The translations under genes and the position numbers were made by a program. A stretch of DNA of 36,027 bases. Origin: a virus. Below are positions 4,730 to 12,087 of this stretch, piece after piece. The DNA is taken from positions 1-36,027 of IMG/VR virus record IMGVR_UViG_3300025466_000099, one strand, 5' to 3'. Within the stretch, counting starts at the first letter, position 1, and each line of letters opens with the position of its first letter. The notes beneath the pieces are model-generated. The model did not search any database. It was not told the origin of the DNA and saw nothing but the letters and a program-made list of their open reading frames with translations.

Positions 4730-6586
4730 TTATAGTTTACAGGATTCGCATGAATCCTCATCCTCGATTGATTTAATAGGAACGATGACCTTTGTAACTT
4801 CGCTGTGTGTATTCAAAATATTCTTGCTGCCAGTTTTACTTATTAAACTGTAGTAGATGGTTTTCAACCCCCAACGATAGGCCAACATTAAATTTTTGGC
4901 GATCAGCGTGCCTGGAATCTTACCGTCCTTGAAATGTGCCGGAGAATAAAAGGTATTGGTAGAAATGCTTTGATCAATATAGGCAGCTAACACTGCAGCC
5001 GTTTTCAAGTATTCCACACAGTCCTTTTGATTCCACATCAATTGATATCTATTCTTTAGACGTTTGTATTCCGGCACTACCTGGACAAAGCTGCCCGCTT
5101 TGCTTTCCTTGACACTGATCAATTCCATAGGCATTTCAATACCATTGGTACTGTTAAGTACTACTGAACTGGATTCTACAGGAGCAATGGCCATTAGAGT
5201 AGCATTGCGTATGCCGTACTGTTTCATGTTAACCCGCAAATTTTCCCAGTCCAAATTGCCGCTGGGTTCAAAATTGGTAAGTTCGTCCACATTTGGGTTA
5301 CGCCTTTCCCAAGGAAATATTCCTTGTCCGTAATAGGTATGTTGACTGCGTTTGCAGGATCCTCGCTCCTGTGCCAGTTCCACACTGATTTCGGTAAGAT
5401 AAAAAGCCTGATGCTCCATCCATCGTTTGACTTCTTTGAGAGCAGATGATTCACCATATTTGAGATTGCGGCGTGCATGCCAATAGGCCAGATTGGTGAT
5501 GCCAACTCCTAGTGGTTCAAAATCTTGATTGGCCAATTGGCTTTGCACAGATAGAAAGTCTTGATAGCTCAAAAGATTGCTCAAACTACGAACCAGCACT
5601 CGACAGGCCTTGCGCATCTGTTGAGGACTGGTAAAAGCTCCCCAATTGATTGATCCAAGAGTGCAAAGAGAGATCCTGCCGTTTTCGTCTTCAATACGTT
5701 GGAATGGACGAGTGGGCAACAAGATTTCTTGGCAGAGATTACTTTGATATATAGGATCAGTCAAGGTATTAAAGGGTCCTTGATTAATCACATTGTCAAT
5801 ATTGACAAGATAAATCCTGCCAGTATCTGTTCGTTCTTTGAGTATTCCATTTTTAAAGATTTCTTCAGCAGAAACCACTTTCTTCTTGACAAACTTATCC
5901 TGTTCGTAAAAATGATAAAGTTTCTCAAATTCCTTACTGTCTCTATAATAGGCCTCGTAAAGATCAGGAACCTCATGCGGATCAAACAATGTTATATTTT
6001 CATTGTTTTTGTAACGGCGCCAAAACAGTGATGATACCACTACTGAATAATCCATTTGTCGCACACGGTTTTCTTCGGTTCCTTGATTGTTTTTCAACAC
6101 AATCAAATCTTCAAATTGAGCATGCCAAATTGGAAATGTCACAGTGCAACTGGCATTACGTATGCCACCTTGGCTATTGTGAGTCAGAACCATTGGGCCT
6201 TCTTTATTAGAAGATGCAAAAAATGTGTGAGTATCTTCTACCGTGATATCGATATAATTTTCATCATTGTCTTGCACAAAGTCAGCAGTTAATAACCTAG
6301 TGAATCCTCCTTCGGTTAATACTCGATCTTCAGTGTTAATAGTCTTTGGTAATTTTTGAACAAATGATCCCGTCTGATCCAGGCACATTATTGGATGATT
6401 TACGGAACAATTTAGTACTACACCATTTTCAAATTCCAATCGAACTTGGTCTTCTTGTTTGACAACAGTTTCCCATTTATTGGTAATTGTTTTAAAAACA
6501 ATCGTGCCTGTTTCGTCTTTACTCTTAATCTTCATACCTACTGCTAGGTCTTTAATTTGAATTTTTTTAGTTTTTACTATTTTCAT
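4730..6586 (-). CDS. nrdA: C-intein fused to the C-terminal part of ribonucleotide reductase NrdA
   Basis: 618 residues. Residues 1-137 are the C-terminal part of a split intein: a block B-like NCSVNHPIM (59-67), block F DITVEDTHTFFA (113-124) and block G VLTHN ending at Asn137. The next residue Ser138 starts the extein at SQGGIRNAS, which continues the reductase exactly where Escherichia coli NrdA reads SCSQGGVRGG. Residues 138-618 carry the rest of the catalytic subunit, including the active-site cysteines in NLCQEI and SLCTLG, the radical-transfer pair TIYY, and a C-terminal redox pair CESCKL. The start overlaps the end of the homing endonuclease by 20 bases. The reductase needs the N-terminal half at 7705-8649, joined by protein trans-splicing. 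Confidence 0.93.
   Translation of the reverse strand: MKIVKTKKIQIKDLAVGMKIKSKDETGTIVFKTITNKWETVVKQEDQVRLEFENGVVLNCSVNHPIMCLDQTGSFVQKLPKTINTEDRVLTEGGFTRLLTADFVQDNDENYIDITVEDTHTFFASSNKEGPMVLTHNSQGGIRNASCTVTFPIWHAQFEDLIVLKNNQGTEENRVRQMDYSVVVSSLFWRRYKNNENITLFDPHEVPDLYEAYYRDSKEFEKLYHFYEQDKFVKKKVVSAEEIFKNGILKERTDTGRIYLVNIDNVINQGPFNTLTDPIYQSNLCQEILLPTRPFQRIEDENGRISLCTLGSINWGAFTSPQQMRKACRVLVRSLSNLLSYQDFLSVQSQLANQDFEPLGVGITNLAYWHARRNLKYGESSALKEVKRWMEHQAFYLTEISVELAQERGSCKRSQHTYYGQGIFPWERRNPNVDELTNFEPSGNLDWENLRVNMKQYGIRNATLMAIAPVESSSVVLNSTNGIEMPMELISVKESKAGSFVQVVPEYKRLKNRYQLMWNQKDCVEYLKTAAVLAAYIDQSISTNTFYSPAHFKDGKIPGTLIAKNLMLAYRWGLKTIYYSLISKTGSKNILNTHSEVTKVIVPIKSIEDEDSCESCKL
6176..6586 (-). other. C-intein, 137 residues
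   Basis: Contains block B, F and G motifs and the terminal His-Asn before Ser+1. Its N-terminus is strongly basic (MKIVKTKKIQIK), complementary to the acidic end of the N-intein, as is common in split inteins. Because block B is on this side, the split lies just after block A. Confidence 0.88.
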
Positions 6587-7661
6587 AATCTTCTTTTGTT
6601 ATTGTTTCAATGTCGTTAAACTTAGTAGACATTTCAAATTGGCTGACCTTTAATACTGTTTTACCTCTAGTTTTTCTGTAATATTGATCTAGTAAATCTT
6701 TTGACTTAAAAAACTTACCGTCTACTTTGTAGAAAACTTTAGTGGCTAAATTAGCATAGTCATTCGAATTTGTTTGATATTCTTCTTTGCTTATTGTAAC
6801 ATTTTTTCTTTTAGGAATTGAGTAAACTGCTACATTCCCGGTATTATGATGCTCATATAACTTTTTATCGTAGTGTTCTTTTTTCACTAGTTTCCGTTCA
6901 CCGGTGATCTTATCTACTACCGGTACTAGACCAAACGTGTTTCCTACATATCTACCATTTGAATTTTTAAATTTATCTTTGGTAATAGATACTCTTGATT
7001 TAGTAACGGTGTCATACGCAACTACTAATCCTTTTGTTATTCCTACATACCTGCTGTCACTATCAAACTCAGATTTTGGAATTCTACAAGTTTTCTCAGT
7101 AACAGTATCCAATGCTAAGACATAATCTTTAAATTCAGTAGAGTGAATATTAGGATCAAAGTCAGTAGTAAATATCTTTTTAATCCCTAATTCTGTTCGA
7201 ATGTTCATCATGCCTTTTGAAACATGCATATGGTTTCCTGTAGCAAATTCTTCTACTGACACTCGATATGTGTTGCCTTCTATATCTTTACACAAAACCG
7301 AACCTGCTCCGCAGTTTGTTCCGCCGGCAGTAAGAGAATTTAAAAAACTAGGATTTCTACCAACTTGATGCTTTTGATGAAACGCTTTTTCTGCGACAAA
7401 GGCATCACTCCTAGTCTTAAAATATTCCACTCGGTATTCAAATGTATAGGGGAACTTTTTTAGTTTTTCTTTAAAATCTACTACAGTTGAACTAGTAAAA
7501 TATTTTACCAGCAAATCGTGCTTATTGCTGCCTTCTACTCCACGAGACCCCGAATAAAACTTTCCAGTTTTGGCGTCTTTTAAAGTATAACAATAATAAG
7601 CAGAATTTGTTAGCATATTTGTTATTGATCCATTATATGATTCATTTAGATAATCTAGCAT
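6567..7661 (-). CDS. GIY-YIG-type homing endonuclease with repeated DNA-binding modules
   Basis: 364 residues from MLDYLNESYNG. The start at 7661 follows GGAGG by eight bases; the longer frame to 7676 would place the start upstream of that site. The N-terminal 115 residues resemble GIY-YIG nucleases: AYYCYTL, then GKFYSGSRG with the usual Arg, a Glu in FVAEKAFHQ and an Asn in FLNSLTAGG. The remainder holds about five imperfect modules of roughly 30-33 residues with the pattern (V/L)-x-x-D-x-x-(T/G)-x-(x)-x-R-V-(S/P)-(I/K)-x-(K/E)-(E/D)-(F/Y), likely DNA-contacting repeats. It sits between the two halves of nrdA and overlaps the second by 20 bases. It presumably spreads the intein locus by cutting intein-free nrdA genes. 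Its ribosome-binding site lies within a hairpin (see 7661-7699). Confidence 0.8.
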   Translation of the reverse strand: MLDYLNESYNGSITNMLTNSAYYCYTLKDAKTGKFYSGSRGVEGSNKHDLLVKYFTSSTVVDFKEKLKKFPYTFEYRVEYFKTRSDAFVAEKAFHQKHQVGRNPSFLNSLTAGGTNCGAGSVLCKDIEGNTYRVSVEEFATGNHMHVSKGMMNIRTELGIKKIFTTDFDPNIHSTEFKDYVLALDTVTEKTCRIPKSEFDSDSRYVGITKGLVVAYDTVTKSRVSITKDKFKNSNGRYVGNTFGLVPVVDKITGERKLVKKEHYDKKLYEHHNTGNVAVYSIPKRKNVTISKEEYQTNSNDYANLATKVFYKVDGKFFKSKDLLDQYYRKTRGKTVLKVSQFEMSTKFNDIETITKEDYENSKN

Positions 7662-7699
7662 TTCGCATACCTCCATAGTATTTATGCTGGTATGCGAAA
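7661..7699 (-). promoter_or_regulatory. hairpin sequestering the homing endonuclease start, with a late promoter in its loop
   Basis: A perfect 11-bp inverted repeat, TTTCGCATACC (7661-7671) and GGTATGCGAAA (7689-7699). On the minus-strand RNA the 3' arm runs from the last two bases of the GGAGG site (7670-7674) to the A of the ATG (7661), so read-through transcripts would hide the start. The loop contains CATAAATA (7679-7686), a late-promoter-like octamer, so transcripts starting there would lack the 5' arm. Confidence 0.75.
7679..7686 (-). promoter_or_regulatory. T4-type late promoter for the homing endonuclease
   Basis: CATAAATA on the minus strand, 18 bases before the chosen start codon, located in the hairpin loop. 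The predicted start of transcription falls at or just before the GGAGG site. Confidence 0.55.
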
Positions 7700-7704
7700 A
7701 ACTA

Positions 7705-8649
7705 TTACTTATCCTCAGAATCTCCTTCGTCTATAATTTCTACCCAAGTGTCAGGAGTTACACAACAACTACGTAGATCTGCGAACCATTTCTTTAAAAA
7801 GGGCACTAGTCCTGTATGTTTGATCTCGCCATTGCGAATTGGCGCCCCTAAGGGTCGTATTCTGCCTATTTCCAGACCAATTCCGGCTCGTTTTGATGCA
7901 TATTTGGCCATCATTTCGCCGGCTGCAAAGATGCTGTCCAAAGTATCGTCACTGCTGATTAAAACGCAGCTGGAAAATTGTTTGGTAGTGGTTCCCAATC
8001 CGGCAAGCACAGGAGTGGCCAAGGTAAAATGGCCGTCGCTGGCACATTCATAATATTCTTTGACCAATTTCAATCTAGCATCTTTGGGCTCGGCATGGAA
8101 CGCTGTGGCGGCTGCAACAGCGTATCGCACTTGGGGAGTTTCAAAAACCTGACCAGTGGCACGATTTTGCACTAGATATTTTTCTGTCAGCTGTGCGATA
8201 GCTGCATAGGTATAATCTTCGTCCTTGCTGTGATCTATAAAAAGATCAATGATATTCCATTCGTCTTCGGTATACCATTCTAAAAGAGCAGGAGTATACA
8301 TGCCAAGTTCGATATTTTTTTTCACAATTGAGAAAAGTTTTGGAGGTGTGTAGGTTCCGTAAACTTCTTTTCGCAGCATGCTGACTCTTTGCCTGCCCGC
8401 CACATACTGATAATTGGTGTTGTTGATCTCGGGGTTTTCATTTTCGTCAATTAAATTTACCATGGCCTTGAGCAACAATTCATCTATGGTCTTGGTACTC
8501 ATTCCATCATGCAGTTCCAACTGGGCTTTGATCTCAATCATTGACGGACTCACGCTGTCAATTCCTCTACAATCATACGCCACCTGTCTTTGGATTTTTG
8601 AAATGTCTAACGGTACTCTTTCTCCGTTACGTTTAACCACTGTGATCAT
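7705..8649 (-). CDS. nrdA: N-terminal part of ribonucleotide reductase NrdA fused to a short N-intein
   Basis: 314 residues. Residues 1-295 are the start of the class I reductase large subunit: an ATP-cone-like N-terminus (VVKRNGERVPLDISKI), the active-site cysteine in FSSCVLIS, and AGIGLEIGRIRPLGAPIRNG of the substrate and effector region. At residue 296 the intein begins as CVTPDTWVEI, a block A motif with catalytic Cys1, and the frame stops after 19 intein residues ending in an acidic tail. The N-terminal extein ends LRSC, and its partner at 4730-6586 resumes with SQGG. AAAAGG lies before the start. No late promoter is seen, fitting early expression. Confidence 0.95.
   Translation of the reverse strand: MITVVKRNGERVPLDISKIQRQVAYDCRGIDSVSPSMIEIKAQLELHDGMSTKTIDELLLKAMVNLIDENENPEINNTNYQYVAGRQRVSMLRKEVYGTYTPPKLFSIVKKNIELGMYTPALLEWYTEDEWNIIDLFIDHSKDEDYTYAAIAQLTEKYLVQNRATGQVFETPQVRYAVAAATAFHAEPKDARLKLVKEYYECASDGHFTLATPVLAGLGTTTKQFSSCVLISSDDTLDSIFAAGEMMAKYASKRAGIGLEIGRIRPLGAPIRNGEIKHTGLVPFLKKWFADLRSCCVTPDTWVEIIDEGDSEDK
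7708..7764 (-). other. N-intein, 19 residues
   Basis: Begins with the nucleophile Cys1 and block A residues (CVTPDTW) and ends with the acidic stretch EGDSEDK before the stop. It is far shorter than the roughly 100-residue N-inteins of DnaE-type split inteins and resembles the atypical class with very short N-pieces, such as AceL-TerL. Confidence 0.88.
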
Positions 8650-8697
8650 TACTTCGACCTTTTATTATTTTAATAAACTATACTGACGCGATGATAT

Positions 8698-9132
8698 TTA
8701 CCTTGGAAAAATGACTTGAACCATATTTTCCAGATAAAGCGTTTGATCAATGTCTTGGGTATTAACTACCTCGCCTGGCGTGTAGTTTAAAATATCTATG
8801 CCATTTACAAAGACTAAATTATATAACTTTGTTTTAGAATAATCAACCATCGTTCTAACCTCAATTTGGTGATTTTTGAATGGTTCGCTGAGCTTGAGAG
8901 TGTATCCAATCATCAAAGCCAGAGTGAAGTCATCATAGCGATTTTCCACTATTATATCCCAAGGAGTGGGCCAATGTTTGAAATCGTAAGGATCCACTTT
9001 GTGATGATGAGCAATCATGGGAGCGTTGGCCCAAAATTTTGCTGTGGACTCCAAAGGATTTTCCCTATGGGTCAATGCTTTCCTAAAATCAGACCATGCC
9101 GATAATCTTTCGTCCTGAGATAGTTCAAACAT
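8698..9132 (-). CDS. conserved T4-like phage protein, unknown function
   Basis: 144 residues. The sequence has recognisable blocks ERLSAWSDFRKALTH and WPTPWDIIVENRYDDFTLAL, which I recall from hypothetical proteins of T4-like cyanophages beside tail-fibre genes. There is no signal peptide or membrane segment. Its ATG shares one base with the stop of the tail-spike gene (TAATG), so translation is coupled and the two are likely made together. A chaperone or accessory role for the spike is possible but is inferred only from position. Confidence 0.82.
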   Translation of the reverse strand: MFELSQDERLSAWSDFRKALTHRENPLESTAKFWANAPMIAHHHKVDPYDFKHWPTPWDIIVENRYDDFTLALMIGYTLKLSEPFKNHQIEVRTMVDYSKTKLYNLVFVNGIDILNYTPGEVVNTQDIDQTLYLENMVQVIFPR

Positions 9133-10742
9133 TATTGTAACTGGCTATATCTATAAGTAACTGTTCCTGCATAGGTTGGATTGATATATCCCAACACTAT
9201 GCTATTGGTAATGGTATTTAATGATGCCGTAAATATGGTACCGCCGTCGGTGGATCCAACATATGAGTAATTGTCGGTAATGGTGGCTGTGGATCCGTTG
9301 GTCAACAATGCAGTATTCACGAACAATTTGCCTTTTCTGGCAATATTGGCCGATGATATTAGTAGATTGTAGTCAATTGATGTGGCAGCTTGATATCCAT
9401 TGAAAGGCAAGTTGGCTATTGACACAGTTTGTGTTGATATGGTCAAGTTTGCAGAATAGACCGATCCATTGTTTATGTAAGTGGATCCACCTATAAACCA
9501 ACTGGCCGTTGATACGATAGAGGTAGTGGTTGAATTGATATTTGTAAATCTAGTTGAAAAGTCTCCCGACGACACATTGCCATTGGATAAAAAATTAATG
9601 ATCGGAGTTACAGGATTGAGATCACCGGTGAGATTGTTTCCGACCTCTCTGAATACATTGTAGGCGCTGACATGGTTGGTGAAATTGTTGCCGCTGTTGT
9701 TTCCAACATAGAATCCTTCACGATTGATATTTAAAAATTTGTTATTTTCTAATCGTGTACTGACAGGTCCAACGAAATTACCCAAGGCAATATTTTCTCC
9801 GTGAACCACTCCTCTATTGCAATTTGTAAATCGTGAATTTATTATAACTGTATCACGTATATCGTAGTTGGATTGTATTCCATAATACAATCCATTGAAT
9901 GTGCAGTTCTGAATAAGAAGATCTTGTGTGGGCAATGATCCTTGTCCTCTTATGTCTATTCCGGTGTAATTGATATTAGACGAGGTCGATCCGTTTACTC
10001 CAACAAATCCGCAATCAATAATGTAAGAACACTGCGCACAATCAGGACGCAGCAAGGGCTGTATAGAAGTAGATGTGGTCACTATGCTGGCATCATACTT
10101 AAAAGTAATACCAACAATGTTGATACCGTTAGGTGGAGTGGAAAAAGCAATACTGGGCCAGGTATTAGTTCCATCTGTAAATTGCAGTATTGGGCCGTTA
10201 GCTGCTATTAAATTCAAAACAGTCTTGCCTTGACCATCGCCAATTAGTGTAACGTAAGGAGGCACAAATATGGTGCCTCCTATGTAATAATTACCTGCAG
10301 GAATACGCAGTGCAGCTCTCGCGGCGTTGTTGCCGTTGAGTACAGCATCTGCATAAAATGCATTAATGGCTGCCTGTATCTGAAGGTGGGTAGGAGTTCC
10401 ATCATTGGTAGCTCCAAAATCAAATACTGTTACAAAATCATCCAGTTTGCTTTGAAAAGTTCTAGCAACTGTGCTTGTGGTAGGATATCCGGGATAGTAT
10501 CCTGGAATATGTCCTTGATATTGATAGGTGGAAGATGTAACTGAAACTGTAAAATTGAGATCATTTTGAGTTAAAATTCGTGTGTTATTACTGTTAGCTG
10601 CACCATCCGCTGTGCTTTTGCCGATGTATAGATGTTCGGTATCCTCTGCCCACCCAAATTCGCCAGGAGATAATTGCGGTATTCCTGTGACGTTTTCTTG
10701 TCCTCGACGTACCTGAATTTTTGCAATTTCAATTATGGCCAC
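9132..10742 (-). CDS. tail spike/fibre with beta-helix (pectate-lyase-like) domain
   Basis: 536 residues. The start is a GTG at 10742 with AGGAGA before it. Residues 1-55 (IEIAKIQVRRGQE, LSPGEFGWAEDTEHLYIGK) match the N-terminal module common to phage fibres and Mtd-like proteins, which attaches to the virion. Around residues 95-330 a right-handed beta-helix is indicated by VTVFDFGATNDGTPT, LRIPAGNYYIGGTIFVPP and a series of short strand repeats with Asn ladders (NCTFNGLYYG, NSRFTNCNRG, NNKFLNINREGF). The C-terminal 200 residues are Ser/Thr/Asn-rich beta structure. It probably binds or degrades host surface polysaccharide. A late promoter lies 23 bases upstream and the 144-residue gene follows in coupling. 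Confidence 0.88.
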   Translation of the reverse strand: MAIIEIAKIQVRRGQENVTGIPQLSPGEFGWAEDTEHLYIGKSTADGAANSNNTRILTQNDLNFTVSVTSSTYQYQGHIPGYYPGYPTTSTVARTFQSKLDDFVTVFDFGATNDGTPTHLQIQAAINAFYADAVLNGNNAARAALRIPAGNYYIGGTIFVPPYVTLIGDGQGKTVLNLIAANGPILQFTDGTNTWPSIAFSTPPNGINIVGITFKYDASIVTTSTSIQPLLRPDCAQCSYIIDCGFVGVNGSTSSNINYTGIDIRGQGSLPTQDLLIQNCTFNGLYYGIQSNYDIRDTVIINSRFTNCNRGVVHGENIALGNFVGPVSTRLENNKFLNINREGFYVGNNSGNNFTNHVSAYNVFREVGNNLTGDLNPVTPIINFLSNGNVSSGDFSTRFTNINSTTTSIVSTASWFIGGSTYINNGSVYSANLTISTQTVSIANLPFNGYQAATSIDYNLLISSANIARKGKLFVNTALLTNGSTATITDNYSYVGSTDGGTIFTASLNTITNSIVLGYINPTYAGTVTYRYSQLQ

Positions 10743-10764
10743 TTGATTTTCTCCTACTATGCTC

Positions 10765-10772
10765 TATTTATC
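10765..10772 (-). promoter_or_regulatory. T4-type late promoter for the tail spike
   Basis: GATAAATA on the minus strand, 23 bases before the GTG start at 10742. It is divergent from the plus-strand late promoter at 10798-10805. Confidence 0.6.
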
Positions 10773-10797
10773 GCTCTAAACTCTCTTTGCTGCTTTG

Positions 10798-10805
10798 GAT
10801 AAATA
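10798..10805 (+). promoter_or_regulatory. T4-type late promoter for the 61-residue membrane protein
   Basis: GATAAATA on the plus strand, 25 bases before the ATG at 10831. Confidence 0.6.
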
Positions 10806-10830
10806 TATGTACATAAACGGAGAATAAAAA

Positions 10831-11016
10831 ATGTTTTTAACAGTAGGCATTGTTTTGATAGCGCTAGCAGCACTGGTTTATTTGATTGTTCGACGCAATA
10901 AAAATTCCACTTCGGCAGTAACAACCAGCGTCGGACCTGCTAACCCGCCGGTATCACAGCCACACACTCCCAAACATTCCAACGACGATTCACCCGATAA
11001 GAATATACGATTATAA
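10831..11016 (+). CDS. small single-pass membrane protein, 61 residues
   Basis: An N-terminal hydrophobic segment (residues 2-20, FLTVGIVLIALAALVYLIV) is followed by a basic RRNK stop-transfer and a Ser/Pro/Thr-rich soluble tail. This is the topology of phage inner-membrane peptides, including some spanin or holin partners, but no family motif is visible. A CGGAG site precedes the ATG and a late promoter lies 25 bases upstream, so it is probably made late. It is one of few plus-strand genes here and converges on the RecB-like nuclease, with the last six bases of the two genes overlapping. Its proximity to an XhlA-like protein and a GH19 lysozyme elsewhere makes a lysis role possible but unproven. 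Confidence 0.72.
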   Translation: MFLTVGIVLIALAALVYLIVRRNKNSTSAVTTSVGPANPPVSQPHTPKHSNDDSPDKNIRL

Positions 11017-11703
11017 TTTGTAATATTCTTCCACTTTGGACAACCATTTGTCCTGATATTTGGCAAAATCTTTGGGCCAAAGGTCAAATTGTTGATATTG
11101 TAAATCTCTTGAGCACATGAATATGTGTCCTTCTCGTATGTCTGTTCCATATACTTCATTGTGAGCTAGTATATAGGCCACAAGTTGTATGTAATAGTCT
11201 TCAACCCATTCTTGTTTCTTGGGTTTATTGGTCTGTTTATAATCACACACTGAAGGATTGTTTTCATACACTGCTACCAGATCCGTCGTGCCACTATATA
11301 GTCCGGGATAGTAAAGACTTTGTTCCATGGCCCATACTTCGTTTACTTTGCTGAGTCCGTTGGCAATAATTTGATCGGCCATAGCATTGGCTTGAACATG
11401 AACTGGATTCTTTCCCGGCATGCGTTCTAGACCTGCTAGAAATCTTTCCAAATTACCGTGCATGGCGGTTCCAACCCCGGCTGCTTCTGTAGTGATTTGC
11501 TGTGCCTTTTCTGCGCCAACTCGCTTTTTCCATTCATTGAGCGCAGTCATATCCTTGGTAGCGCTCAAAATAGTGGTCACGCTGGGCAACTTTTCTCCAT
11601 CAGGAGTACGATATACTCGTTTGCGAGTTACAGGATCGTTTATTTGTTCACATTTTTTATACTGGAATTTTTCAACAAAAGGAGGAGGATTATATAGTGT
11701 CAT
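11011..11703 (-). CDS. RecB/Cas4-type PD-(D/E)XK exonuclease
   Basis: 230 residues. Conserved motifs appear in order: LPSVTTILSAT (40-49), GTAMHGNLERFL (78-89) with His82, Glu127 in AMEQSL, Asp141 in GTTDLV, the catalytic pair Asp154 and Lys156 in VCDYKQT, and the QLVAY motif (173-177). This is the standard layout of phage-encoded PD-(D/E)XK nucleases of the RecB family. There is no Cys cluster, so it is not a Cas4 iron-sulphur enzyme. It probably acts in recombination or DNA end processing. No Shine-Dalgarno site is obvious before the ATG. The gene upstream (119 residues) ends 24 bases away. Confidence 0.85.
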   Translation of the reverse strand: MTLYNPPPFVEKFQYKKCEQINDPVTRKRVYRTPDGEKLPSVTTILSATKDMTALNEWKKRVGAEKAQQITTEAAGVGTAMHGNLERFLAGLERMPGKNPVHVQANAMADQIIANGLSKVNEVWAMEQSLYYPGLYSGTTDLVAVYENNPSVCDYKQTNKPKKQEWVEDYYIQLVAYILAHNEVYGTDIREGHIFMCSRDLQYQQFDLWPKDFAKYQDKWLSKVEEYYKL

Positions 11704-11727
11704 AAATTTAATTATAACAAACTTTTA

Positions 11728-12087
11728 TTATCGTGTCAAATCCTTTACCGCATTGTGCGCCATCTGATCCACGGTTTTGCCACCTAGATCAACAGGCAGT
11801 TGTGTTTTATCCTGCTGAGATGGAACACCGGTCTTTAATACCAATCCATTTTCATTGAAATCATCAACCACAGTCATCAGTAATTCTTTCAACTTTGGAT
11901 CTTGATCAATTTCGGATGCAAACGTATCATAGTCAATTTTGCCGTAGCCCTCAGACTTGAGCAAATTGGTCACTGCTTGCCAGGACAGAGTGACCGGGGT
12001 GTGTTTGACAGCTCCCCGGCCACTGAGATTGCCCAATGCCAGTTTTAGGTCATCCGCAAAACTGTCAGTGATTTCATATAACCTCAT
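11728..12087 (-). CDS. unknown conserved phage protein, 119 residues
   Basis: A small acidic, soluble protein beginning MRLYEITDSFADDLKLALG. It is mainly helical in the first 85 residues and has a Gly/Gln/Thr-rich C-terminus. No known motif is seen. Its ATG overlaps the stop of the 502-residue gene by four bases (ATGA), so the two are co-translated. Its first residues resemble the N-termini of three other proteins in this window (12-residue pattern M-[KR]-[IL]-x-x-[IVL]). Function unknown. Confidence 0.75.
   Translation of the reverse strand: MRLYEITDSFADDLKLALGNLSGRGAVKHTPVTLSWQAVTNLLKSEGYGKIDYDTFASEIDQDPKLKELLMTVVDDFNENGLVLKTGVPSQQDKTQLPVDLGGKTVDQMAHNAVKDLTR

Larger units (their letters stand above)
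6176..7764 (-). mobile_element. split intein with interrupting GIY-YIG homing endonuclease, inserted in nrdA
   Basis: The element covers the N-intein codons (7708-7764), a stop codon, a regulatory hairpin, the free-standing endonuclease gene and the C-intein codons (6176-6586). Removing it and joining LRSC to SQGG restores a continuous NrdA of about 776 residues, close to the 761 of Escherichia coli. The insertion site is the conserved SC|SQGG loop of the catalytic subunit. Confidence 0.88.

Noticed and set aside
5788-6292. Several plus- and minus-strand small open frames within the nrdA C-terminal gene
   Set aside because: They are shadows of the reductase frame without start signals.
7661-7699. 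Inverted repeat as a transcription terminator after the nrdA N-terminal piece
   Set aside because: It has no T-run and overlaps the endonuclease start signals, so a regulatory role fits better.
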